Of a DNA stretch of 64,000 nucleotides, positions 24,891 to 32,792 are shown one piece after another. The stretch's first letter is position 1; every line of letters begins with the position of its first letter. This DNA is from an uncultured Opitutia bacterium. Its GTDB lineage: Bacteria > Verrucomicrobiota > Verrucomicrobiia > Opitutales > Opitutaceae. The notes under the pieces were generated by a model. The model was not told where the DNA came from and made no database searches. It saw only the letters and a list, made by a program, of their open reading frames with translations. Location: the NCBI GenBank assembly GCA_903902745.1, contig CAIUWA010000009.1, forward strand, positions 1-64,000, in the 5' to 3' direction. A program made the translations under genes and the position numbers.

Positions 24891-24924
24891 GAAAACCCGC
24901 TTCTCTTTTCAGAAAAGCGGGTTC
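24891..24924 (-). terminator. Terminator of tRNA-Asp
   Basis: AACCCGCTT and AAGCGGGTT form a stem, and on the minus strand the hairpin is followed by TTTTCTATTTTC. It lies just downstream of the tRNA 3' end. Confidence 0.85.
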
Positions 24925-24930
24925 CAAAAC

Positions 24931-25007
24931 TGGCGGGATGGACGGGACTCGAACCCGCGACCTTCTGCGTGACAGGCAGACGCTCTAACCAGCTGAGCTA
25001 CCACCCC
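24931..25007 (-). tRNA. tRNA-Asp (anticodon GTC)
   Basis: A complete cloverleaf on the minus strand, 77 nt including an encoded CCA. The acceptor stem starts GGGGTGG and pairs with CCATCCC with one G-U pair, the discriminator is G, the T-loop is GGTTCGAGTCC, and the anticodon loop CTGTCAC gives GTC for aspartate. A terminator follows at once. Confidence 0.97.
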
Positions 25008-25187
25008 GTGAATCGGGAAAGAGGTCGGAACGTAGAATCGGAGGTAGGCAAGTCAAGGGTGGTTTTCGGCGTTAGGTCGTTCCGCATGGCTTCACCCTTG
25101 GTCGACCGAAATGCCGGTCCGATTGACCGGCGGATGCGTCTGGCGGAGAGGTGCCTCCCGGTTGATCCTGCCAGGCATCCCTACCCC

Positions 25188-27635
25188 ATGAAAATACCCG
25201 CCCGCTTCGTCCTGCTCGCTGCCCTGCAGTCCACGCTGACTGCCGCCCAGCCCTGGCAGCAGATCCAGATGCCGACCGTCGCCGAGGCCGCCGCGGCGTT
25301 TCCCCAGCCGCCCAGGGAATACGGCGCCATTTACTGGGTCACCGGCTTCCCCCAGCCCAAGGAGCAGATCCTGGCCGACATCGAGCACACCGCGGCCAAC
25401 GGCGGTGGCATCTACATGATCAACAATGGCGGCCGGCAGGTGAAAATTCTTTCGCAGGAGCATTTCGACCTCGTGCGGGTCGCCGTCGATGAGGTGAAGA
25501 AGCGCGGGATGAAGCTGTGGCTCAATGGCGACGATGGCTATCCCGACGGCAATGCCGCCGGCCTGATCCGCAAGCTCCACCCGGAGCTGGGCATGCAGGC
25601 GATCGTGGCGGACGCGCATTACACGGTCGCGGCGGGCGAAACCATTTCCCTCCCACTGCCGGCCAACACGCTGGGCATCCTGACCAGCCTGCAGCCGCCA
25701 CCGCTCCCATCCGCGCCGCGGCCGACAGGCCCGACCACCCAGCCGCTCGCGCCGAACGGACTGCCACGGCCGGGGCAACCGATGTTCGCGTCGATTCCCC
25801 CGGACCACACGCTGCCGCTGCCGGCGGATGGACAGTTCAAATGGATTGGCGAGGCGGGAGGAAACTGGGACGTCACCTTCATCGGCAGTGTCGGCAACGC
25901 GCACTACAACGTGACCTCGGGCCAGATCTTTGAGATTCCGCTGCCCCGGGAAACGAAAAGCATCCAGGTCACCCTCCGCTCGGGCGCCGGCGGCGGACGC
26001 CGGGGCGGCGGGCCGCCCCCACCGGTGGTCACCGCGCAACCGATGCCGACGGATGAAACGTTCAAGTGGACCGCGCCCACCGGCAACGGCCCGTGGGAAA
26101 TCTCATTCGTCCGCCACATCTATCGCAGTTCGCCCAATCGGTTCAACCAGCGCGAGGACGGCACGCGGGACAAGGACGCCTACTACACGCTGATCGACTA
26201 CCTCGATCCCGTGGCCACCGCCGCCTACCTCAAGCTCGCGTTCGAACCCTATGAAAAGGATTTCCGCGCCGATTTCGGCCAGACCATCCTCGGCTTCCGT
26301 GGCGACGAAACTGATTTCACCGGCTTCATGCCCTGGACGCCCAAGCTGCTGGAAATTTTCCAGAAACAAAAGGGCTACGACCTGAAGCCTTGGATCGCCC
26401 AGTTCTTCGGCACGACCCTTTCCCCCGAGGCACTGCGCGCCAAGGCGGACTACTACGATGTCTGGAGCGGCCTCTTCCGCGACAATTTCTACCGGCCGCT
26501 CCAGGAATGGTGCCGGGCGCGCGGCATGGACTACATGGTGCACCTCAACCACGAGGAAACCATGCTGGTCCGCAATCCGAACGGCGGGGACATGACGAAG
26601 AACGAAGGCTCCTTCTTCCGCGACATGCGCTACGTCGGCGTCCCGGGCATCGACAATCTCAACCAGATCGGCCCCGGCATCGTGGCGGATTTTCCCAAGA
26701 TCGCCGGCTCGGCGGCGCACCTCTTCGGCCGGCCCCAGGTCTGGACCGAATCGGGCGGGAACGTATCAGCCGGGGGGAAGTTCGTCGTCGATTACCAGCT
26801 CGTGCGGGGCATCAACTACATGAACATCCGCGGCATCCAGGCGCCCGTGCCGCCGGCGTCCGCCAAGGAGCCAACCGCCGCCTCGGGCTGGTACGTCAGC
26901 CGTGCCCAATACCTCCTCACGATGGGCCGCCCGGCGGCGCAGGTCGCGCTGTATCATCCGTCGGACAGCTTTTGGCTCGATGACTACGAGGCGGATGAGG
27001 TCAACGTGAAGCTGACGACCCAGTTGATGGAGCAGCAAATCGACTTCGACCACATCGACCACGATACCCTCGCCTCCCTCTGCACGCTGGAGGGCGGTGG
27101 ATTGAAGAACCTGAGTGGCCAGACCTACCGCGCGGTCATCGTGCCGAGTTCAACCGCCATCCAGAAAAGCGTCCTCGACCGCCTGAAAGCCTTCGCAGCC
27201 GCCGGCGGGAAAGTCGTCTTCGTGGGCCGGACGCCGACGATGGTCGTCGACCGGTCCTTTCTTAATGCGACCGGCGCACCCGATCTAAACTTCGCCACGC
27301 TTGAGCCCGCGGCAGAGATCACCCCGCGGGTCGTCGCCGCGCTGCCGAAGCCGGACGTCAAGCTCGACGCCGCCTGCGCGCCGCTCAAATACATCCATCG
27401 GACACTCAAGGACGGAGACGTTTATTTCTTCTTCAACGAATCCGATAAGCCCCAGACCCGCACGGCGACCTTGGACGGCCGCGGCTCGGTCCAAGTCTGG
27501 GATCCCACCGCCGGGACGATCCGCGCGGCCACTGGCGTCGCCAAGGCCAACGGCAACGTGGCCGTGCCGCTGACACTCGCGCCGCACGAATCGCGCTTCA
27601 TCATCATCGGACCGCTCCCGGCAGGCGCCGGCTGA
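25188..27635 (+). CDS. GH106-like glycoside hydrolase, secreted
   Basis: An 815-residue exported enzyme with a short signal peptide (MKIPARFVLLAALQSTLTAA). The sequence follows the family-106 alpha-L-rhamnosidase pattern: an early IYWVTGFPQPKEQILADIEHTAANGGG (residues 48-75), GFRGDETDFTGFMPWTPKLLEIFQKQKGYDLKPW (near 370-400), then HLNHEETM, GSAAHLFGRPQVWTESGG, RGINYMNIRG and a C-terminal beta-sandwich. It should cleave rhamnosides from plant or algal polysaccharides, but the exact substrate is not shown. A short repeated module, LPLPADGQFKW near residue 208 and PMPTDETFKW near 284, sits in its middle. The frame upstream to 24873 runs through tRNA-Asp and is not coding. Confidence 0.8.
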   Translation: MKIPARFVLLAALQSTLTAAQPWQQIQMPTVAEAAAAFPQPPREYGAIYWVTGFPQPKEQILADIEHTAANGGGIYMINNGGRQVKILSQEHFDLVRVAVDEVKKRGMKLWLNGDDGYPDGNAAGLIRKLHPELGMQAIVADAHYTVAAGETISLPLPANTLGILTSLQPPPLPSAPRPTGPTTQPLAPNGLPRPGQPMFASIPPDHTLPLPADGQFKWIGEAGGNWDVTFIGSVGNAHYNVTSGQIFEIPLPRETKSIQVTLRSGAGGGRRGGGPPPPVVTAQPMPTDETFKWTAPTGNGPWEISFVRHIYRSSPNRFNQREDGTRDKDAYYTLIDYLDPVATAAYLKLAFEPYEKDFRADFGQTILGFRGDETDFTGFMPWTPKLLEIFQKQKGYDLKPWIAQFFGTTLSPEALRAKADYYDVWSGLFRDNFYRPLQEWCRARGMDYMVHLNHEETMLVRNPNGGDMTKNEGSFFRDMRYVGVPGIDNLNQIGPGIVADFPKIAGSAAHLFGRPQVWTESGGNVSAGGKFVVDYQLVRGINYMNIRGIQAPVPPASAKEPTAASGWYVSRAQYLLTMGRPAAQVALYHPSDSFWLDDYEADEVNVKLTTQLMEQQIDFDHIDHDTLASLCTLEGGGLKNLSGQTYRAVIVPSSTAIQKSVLDRLKAFAAAGGKVVFVGRTPTMVVDRSFLNATGAPDLNFATLEPAAEITPRVVAALPKPDVKLDAACAPLKYIHRTLKDGDVYFFFNESDKPQTRTATLDGRGSVQVWDPTAGTIRAATGVAKANGNVAVPLTLAPHESRFIIIGPLPAGAG

Positions 27636-27671
27636 CCACGAAGGCGGGAACTAAAATTTCTTCAGGGTCGT

Positions 27672-27719
27672 TGTAGGCCACCTCGTTGAGGTGGCTGCCA
27701 GGTCAGCGACCTGGCCACA
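27672..27719. repeat. Three-way-junction repeat, copy A (TGTAGG...CCTACA family)
   Basis: TGTAGG, then hairpin CCACCTC-GTT-GAGGTGG, then hairpin CCAGGTC-AGC-GACCTGG, then a decayed closing arm (CCACAG for CCTACA). Other copies are at 32640, 41690 and 63054. Confidence 0.8.
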
Positions 27720-27763
27720 GCTGCAGGGCGCGCACAAGGCGCGGCCCTATAAGGAACTGTTAG

Positions 27764-27792
27764 GGCGTGACTGGTCCACGCCTGAATCGGCG
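27764..27792. repeat. Short direct repeat flanking the AI-2E fusion gene, copy 1
   Basis: GGCGTGACTGGTCCACGCC (a small hairpin) then TGAATCGGC. CTGGTCCACGCC and GAATCGGC recur in the same orientation at 30576-30595. Confidence 0.55.
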
Positions 27793-27814
27793 CCGGAATC
27801 AGTTGCCACGCGCC

Positions 27815-30190
27815 TTACACGGCAACGGCCTCCGCGCCCTGCGGAATGACAGAGGCCGGAGTGGATATCTGTTCGCTGATGACTTCGCCCATGACCGTGA
27901 GCATGCGCCGTTCGGCATCGGTGAAACTCCGGGGTTTCGTGTCAAAAATGCAGAGTGCCCCGACGGGCTGGCCATTGGCCGCATGCAGCGGAACGCCGGC
28001 GTAAAAGCGAAGCTGGTGCTGCTGCAGCATCGGGTTATTCGCAAAGCGGCGGTCCCGCGCCAAGTCCTCGACCACCAGCGGCGCGTCCGCCGCCACCACG
28101 TGGGAGCATACCGAAGAGGAGCGCGGTAGCTCGCAAATCGTCGTGAGCCCCGGAGGCAGACCGTATTGCGATTTAAACAGCTGCCGGTCCCGGTCGATCA
28201 GCGTGATTAGCGCGATGGGCACGTCGAACGTGCGCGTCAGATCCTTGGTCATGCGGTCGAAGACCGGATCCGACGCCGCGCGATAAGCGGGCAGGCTTTC
28301 CAGGGCGCGGAGACGTTCCTCCTCGTCGGGGGGCACCGCGCCGGGCACCATCTCGCCCAGCATCGTGGCGGCAAACGCAGTGAGATGCGTGACCGCATCG
28401 AGGAGCGAGAAAGCCACGAGGTCGGCTCCGCTCTCGCGCAGAATCCGCGTGGATTCCTCGGGATTTTTGGTCCAGCCCCAGATGCCAACCATGATCTTCA
28501 ATTTCGGAAATTGCTGCCGCACCGTGGCGCAGAGCTGCCGGGTGTGGAACAGCGTCCACGGCGGCAGCGCCGAGATGCAGACGATGTCGGCTTTCTGGGC
28601 CGCGACCCAGCCCATCAATTGCACCACGGGCATGCCGACGCCGGCCGCAACGGCGTCGATTCCGTGCTCACGGAGGAGATGAAGCAGGATGGCGCCGGCG
28701 ATTTCGTCGCGCTCAAAGCGGGCGGGGATGCAGGCCACCCGGCAGTCATAACGAGAGGCCACGGCCGGGGCAACGGGCTGGGCGCCCGGTTTCCCGTCGT
28801 CATTCTCTTTCGACCCAGGGCGGGACGAGAGGTCGTCGACGATATCCCGGATGCCCTGCAACACCTGTGTCCTTTGCCCCTCCTGCAGTTCTTCGCGTTG
28901 AAAATCGGTCTCCGCGATCGTGATCGTGGGAATCAACACTTCGTCGTACAGCGTGACCAGCGAGCCCGCCTTCATTTGGAGATCGACCACCTCGACCGCT
29001 TCACTGTGCCCGCCGACCAGCAGCCGGTGATAGCATTCCTGACTGGGGGTGAGGGCCTCCTCATTCCCCAGCAGCACGTTGAGAAAAGCCAGACTGCGGA
29101 CGTGCCGCCCCAGGACGGCCACGCACACGGTCAAAGGGGTGGAGAGAATCAGCCCGACCGGGCCCCAGAGCCAGGCCCAGAAGATCGCGGCCACAATGAG
29201 CGCGAGCGAGGAAATGCCGGTGCTCGAGCGAAACCACAAGGGCTCGACGAAGTTGGCCGTGACCAATTCCAGTAGGGCAAATAGTCCCAGCGTGAAGACC
29301 AGCATCTCCCACCCGGGTGACACGGCCAACGCCAGCGTCGCGGGACCGAGCGCGGCCAGCGGGGCCCCGATATAGGGGATGAAGCGCAGGAGCGCGGCCA
29401 GCGCTCCCCACAAAAATGCATTGGGCACCCCGATAAAAAAAAGACCCGCGGCGATGCCCGTCCCGAACACCATGTTCACCACCAGTTGCAGAATCAGATA
29501 GCGCGAAACCCGCTCCCCCGCGTCCTCCATGGCCCGCGTGGTCATGCTGATCCGCCCCTGGCCGACAATCCGGATGAAACGCGCCCGCAGGTCCTCGCGC
29601 TTGAGCAGCATGAAAATGGTCAGAAGCGTGACGATCCCCATCCGGCCCAGCACGGTCAGAAGGGGGCCGACCACCCAGTGCAGCTGAGTCACCGGGTCGG
29701 CCACGACCACCGGCGCATTCCCGGAGGGAAGGGAAACCGGGGCCACCGCCGACGGTGCGGGTTTGAGCGCCGCCTGCCCGGCACCCAAGGCGACCCATTG
29801 CGGAAGCTGGGATTCGACATCCATCACCATCTCGGAAAAGCGCATGACGGGACTCTCCTTCGGCAATTTTATCGCCTGGATCTTTTTTTCGATATTCGCG
29901 CGGTAATCCGGAAGCTTGGTCATTAAATCCAAGCCCTGGCGCATGATCACCCAACCCATGGTCCCCATGAAAATGAAAACGAGCAGCACGAGCAGGCCCA
30001 CGGCCGGACCGCGGCCCATGAGTCGCTCCAGCCGTGCCACCAGGGGCGAGAACAGAAAAGTGAAGAGGAGAGCCAGGGCGATCGGCACTAGCAACGCCCG
30101 GCCCAAATACATCGCCGCGACCATAACGGCGATGAGGCCGAGCGTGGCCAGCCCGGCCATCGTATGCGTTGGCAGCCGCTTTTCCTTCAT
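27815..30190 (-). CDS. AI-2E-family transporter fused to a B12-binding-like domain and a GAF domain
   Basis: A 791-residue three-part protein. Residues 1-370 are an AI-2E/PerM-type membrane domain with about eight helices (GRALLVPIALALLFTFLFSPLV, ALLRFIPYIGAPLAALGPATL, FVEPLWFRSSTGISSLALIVAA). Residues about 475-605 look like a B12-binding-type alpha/beta fold (RVACIPARFERDEIAGAILLHLL, ADIVCISALPPWTLFHTR, IMVGIWGW), but the cobalamin-anchoring D-x-H-x-x-G is absent. Residues about 635-775 are a GAF domain (DVPIALITLIDRDRQLFKSQYG, SVCSHVVAADAPLVVEDLARD, FYAGVPLHAANGQPVGALCIFD). The sensor-like tail may control transport; that is inference. AI-2E family members are transporters or exporters of diverse small molecules. 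Confidence 0.85.
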   Translation of the reverse strand: MKEKRLPTHTMAGLATLGLIAVMVAAMYLGRALLVPIALALLFTFLFSPLVARLERLMGRGPAVGLLVLLVFIFMGTMGWVIMRQGLDLMTKLPDYRANIEKKIQAIKLPKESPVMRFSEMVMDVESQLPQWVALGAGQAALKPAPSAVAPVSLPSGNAPVVVADPVTQLHWVVGPLLTVLGRMGIVTLLTIFMLLKREDLRARFIRIVGQGRISMTTRAMEDAGERVSRYLILQLVVNMVFGTGIAAGLFFIGVPNAFLWGALAALLRFIPYIGAPLAALGPATLALAVSPGWEMLVFTLGLFALLELVTANFVEPLWFRSSTGISSLALIVAAIFWAWLWGPVGLILSTPLTVCVAVLGRHVRSLAFLNVLLGNEEALTPSQECYHRLLVGGHSEAVEVVDLQMKAGSLVTLYDEVLIPTITIAETDFQREELQEGQRTQVLQGIRDIVDDLSSRPGSKENDDGKPGAQPVAPAVASRYDCRVACIPARFERDEIAGAILLHLLREHGIDAVAAGVGMPVVQLMGWVAAQKADIVCISALPPWTLFHTRQLCATVRQQFPKLKIMVGIWGWTKNPEESTRILRESGADLVAFSLLDAVTHLTAFAATMLGEMVPGAVPPDEEERLRALESLPAYRAASDPVFDRMTKDLTRTFDVPIALITLIDRDRQLFKSQYGLPPGLTTICELPRSSSVCSHVVAADAPLVVEDLARDRRFANNPMLQQHQLRFYAGVPLHAANGQPVGALCIFDTKPRSFTDAERRMLTVMGEVISEQISTPASVIPQGAEAVAV

Positions 30191-30250
30191 TTTCCCATGG
30201 GCAGGCAGGCCTGGCCTCGCGCCGGTTTAATCTGGTTTTTCACTTCAAAC

Positions 30251-30285
30251 TATAAAGTAAAAGGCCCGCCATAATTGGCGGGCCT
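30251..30285 (-). terminator. Terminator after the 38-residue membrane protein gene
   Basis: AGGCCCGCC and GGCGGGCCT form a 9-bp stem with a 6-nt loop, followed on the minus strand by TTTTACTTTATAG. It lies 31 bp beyond the stop codon of the small gene at 30316-30432. Confidence 0.85.
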
Positions 30286-30315
30286 GCGTAAAGATATCGC
30301 CTCTTCGCGGTTCGG

Positions 30316-30432
30316 TTATTTGCCGAACATCTTGGCGATAAAGAAAATCAGGACGGCACCGCCAAGTCCCCCGCCGAAAAGCAGGTAGAGCATCGAGTAG
30401 CCGGCCGCGGCCATGGGTAAGAGTAGGGTCAT
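30316..30432 (-). CDS. 38-residue single-helix membrane protein
   Basis: A frame too short for ordinary gene finding: MTLLLPMAAAGYSMLYLLFG, then GGLGGAVLIFFIAKMFGK. It contains one transmembrane helix with a Gly-rich core and a basic end. A CCTCTCATTCCC stretch precedes the ATG, so a clear Shine-Dalgarno is absent, as for most genes here. A strong terminator follows on the same strand, which supports real transcription. No known family is recognised. It could be a small membrane regulator or toxin-like peptide; that is speculation. Confidence 0.55.
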   Translation of the reverse strand: MTLLLPMAAAGYSMLYLLFGGGLGGAVLIFFIAKMFGK

Positions 30433-30575
30433 GGGAATGAGAGGTTAGGATTTTGCGGATTTCTGAGTGGGAATGTTCGGCAACAGTCAGGGCGCAGCCC
30501 ATATAGTTCCCAGGTGTTTAGGCCCACCCGGCACGCACCAAGCGCGCTCCTGCAAAGCACTGGGTAGCGGCGGGG

Positions 30576-30595
30576 CTGGTCCACGCCGAATCGGC
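30576..30595. repeat. Short direct repeat flanking the AI-2E fusion gene, copy 2
   Basis: CTGGTCCACGCC-GAATCGGC, the same orientation as 27771-27791 with one base deleted. Confidence 0.55.
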
Positions 30596-30659
30596 TACAA
30601 ATTTACTAAACTGCTCTGAAAGGATCGGGCCACCGAGCAGAACCGGCACGGGAGCGATT

Positions 30660-32561
30660 TCAGGGCGCAGGCGAGCCGGGCTTCAGGCCATAGACATAAA
30701 GCGCGCCAGTGGCGACGGGGAGCGTCCCGAAAGAAGCGAGGTAGACCTTGCCGTTGACCACCGTCGGCGGGGCGTTCTTGGAGATCCGGCCGGGGGTGTC
30801 GTGGTCCGCGTCCTGGTTGGAATTCCACAGCTCGTGGGTCACGTCGTTGGCGTCGTAGGCGCGCAGGACGCCGGGAGCGTTGATGTGGCTGTTGCCGTGC
30901 TCTGTCAGGGCCGCGTTGGCCCAGAGGATGCCGTCCTTTTCGCCGTTGGCCGAGAGGGAGAGGATGCCGCCGGGATACGCACTCGTCGCGGCGCCGATCG
31001 CGATCGGCTCGGGCGTAAAGAGGCCGTCCTTGAACGCATACTGATGCAGCGCATCGTCCTGGCCCCAGAGATAGACGAGGCCGCCGCGTGCCGCGCTTTT
31101 CCAGTAGACGGCGCCGACATTGACCTCGCCCTTCGCCACTTTGAAATGCTGCACGGCGTGCTCGTCGCCGAGATGGCCGAGGTTGTCCCGGTTGATGACA
31201 TAGGCGATGCCGTCCTTGCCCGCGCCCATCATCACGTGCGTCCCGGGCAGCAGGATCGCGCCGGAGGAGTTCAGGTCATGGTCGCGCTTGTCGAGGTCCT
31301 CGTAGTTCGTCGGCGTGAACCAGTCCAGCACGTGCAGGTCGGGCGACACCTTGAGGAAGCTGTCGCTGAGGTTGTCCTTGCCGTCCCAGGTGCCGTTGGA
31401 CGTGACGAAGAAGATCGTGCCATTCTCGTCGGTCGCGGGGCCTTGGCCCGATTGCCAGATGCTGTTGCCGACCTGGCCCGGGCTGAGGTTGAGGACGCCC
31501 TGCTGCTTGAGGGACTTCGCGTCGTAGCGGAAGAGGTAACCGTGGTAGGGCTCGACGTCGCAGTGCGACGCATAGCCGACGTAGACGCTGCCCTGCGACA
31601 GGAGCAGGGCCGGGCGCTGGTTCTGCAGGATCGAGTCGAAGCCGTCCGCGGCTATTACGACCGGGCTGGCGGGCTGGTCCTTCCCCGTGACGAGATCGAG
31701 CGCGTGCAGCCGCTGCACGAAACCGCCACCCTCGTAGGTGAGGGCGACGACGTAAAGCGTCCGCGTGGCGGGATCGATGACGGGCGTGCCGATGATCCCC
31801 ATCTTGCCGAGGATGTCCTGGCACCAGAACGGATGGAGCTGCACGCTGCCCGGGACGCCGAGATTGACGGTCCAATAGGCCGGGGCATCGCGGTCCGCGT
31901 CGAAGGCATAAATCGTGTTCGCGACCGTGGCGACGAAGACGACGTTGTGGCGTCCGCCCGCGATGGCGAGGTTGGGCACGTAGAGCGGCTGCGCGTAGAC
32001 CTCGTCGTCGACGACGTGGCGGAAGAGCAGGCCGAACTGGCGGGGATTGACGTTGGCGGGAGTGAGTGTGGATTCGCCGAGGTTGGCGCCGGTGCGGGCG
32101 TTGTCATTGTGCTGGGTGTAGACCCCGACCTTGCCGAGCACGACGGGGCCCGCGCCGAAGCCGGGCGGGGCGAGCTTGGGCTCGATCGGCAGCGGAAGAT
32201 CGCCCTGCTTGCGGAGGCGGTTGCCCTTGAACTCGCGCACGTAGGCGATGAGGGCGGCGATCTCGGGATCGGAAAAACCCGCGCCAATGGCCGGCATCTT
32301 GTTGTTGACGCCGTTGCGGATGGCCGCGGCGAGCTCGGCGTCGGGATGGGCGTTCTGCCAGGCCGGGTCGGTGAAATTGGGAACGCCGAGGGTGACGTAG
32401 CCGCTCCCATCGGCGTTGTGGCAGCGCGAGCAGATGTTGGTGAAAGTATCCACCGCCATGGTGCGGGCAGGTGAATCGGGCACAACTAGGTCGGTGGCGG
32501 CTGAGGCCACAGAAGGGATGAGGGCGAGAACACCAAGGAAGAGAGACAATGAGTGCTTCAT
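30660..32561 (-). CDS. Cytochrome c plus PQQ-type beta-propeller protein, exported
   Basis: A 633-residue exported protein with signal peptide MKHSLSLFLGVLALIPSVAS. Residues 25-115 form a c-type cytochrome domain with one haem site (CSRCH) and a distal Met candidate in NKMPAIG. The rest is a beta-propeller with quinoprotein-like blades (FVATVANTIYAFDADRDAPAYWTVNLG, LHALDLVTGKDQPASPV, ILWANAALTEHGNSHINAPGVLRAYDAN). The order cytochrome first, propeller second is the reverse of type-II quinohaemoprotein dehydrogenases. Catalytic PQQ ligands are not evident, so it may be an electron-transfer or binding protein. The neighbour at 32793 is another propeller on the other strand. Confidence 0.8.
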   Translation of the reverse strand: MKHSLSLFLGVLALIPSVASAATDLVVPDSPARTMAVDTFTNICSRCHNADGSGYVTLGVPNFTDPAWQNAHPDAELAAAIRNGVNNKMPAIGAGFSDPEIAALIAYVREFKGNRLRKQGDLPLPIEPKLAPPGFGAGPVVLGKVGVYTQHNDNARTGANLGESTLTPANVNPRQFGLLFRHVVDDEVYAQPLYVPNLAIAGGRHNVVFVATVANTIYAFDADRDAPAYWTVNLGVPGSVQLHPFWCQDILGKMGIIGTPVIDPATRTLYVVALTYEGGGFVQRLHALDLVTGKDQPASPVVIAADGFDSILQNQRPALLLSQGSVYVGYASHCDVEPYHGYLFRYDAKSLKQQGVLNLSPGQVGNSIWQSGQGPATDENGTIFFVTSNGTWDGKDNLSDSFLKVSPDLHVLDWFTPTNYEDLDKRDHDLNSSGAILLPGTHVMMGAGKDGIAYVINRDNLGHLGDEHAVQHFKVAKGEVNVGAVYWKSAARGGLVYLWGQDDALHQYAFKDGLFTPEPIAIGAATSAYPGGILSLSANGEKDGILWANAALTEHGNSHINAPGVLRAYDANDVTHELWNSNQDADHDTPGRISKNAPPTVVNGKVYLASFGTLPVATGALYVYGLKPGSPAP

Positions 32562-32639
32562 GGAACGGACGGCCATCGAACGGCACCGGACGATTTTTGC
32601 CAGCCAAGATTGCGCCGGGTGGCAGGGCGAACCGACCAT

Positions 32640-32687
32640 TGTAGGCCACCTCGCTGAGGTGGCGCCAGGTCATCGACCTGGCCTACA
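32640..32687. repeat. Three-way-junction repeat, copy B
   Basis: This is the most regular copy: TGTAGG, hairpin CCACCTC-GCT-GAGGTGG, CG, hairpin CCAGGTC-ATC-GACCTGG, CCTACA. All 20 expected base pairs form. Confidence 0.85.
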
Positions 32688-32792
32688 GCGCCACGCGGAA
32701 AACCTCGGGACAGATTACGACATTGTCATCATTCCGGCACGGTTTTGGACGTGAGTTCGAGTCAGTGTGGTTTATTTACAGTCACGTCTCCC

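Noticed and set aside
24873-25187. Upstream extension of the GH106-like gene
   Set aside because: It would translate through the tRNA-Asp gene; the signal peptide at 25188 marks the real start.
30801-32474. A 557-codon plus-strand frame opposite the cytochrome-propeller gene
   Set aside because: Valine/arginine/glutamate-rich low-information shadow; the minus strand has a signal peptide and CxxCH.
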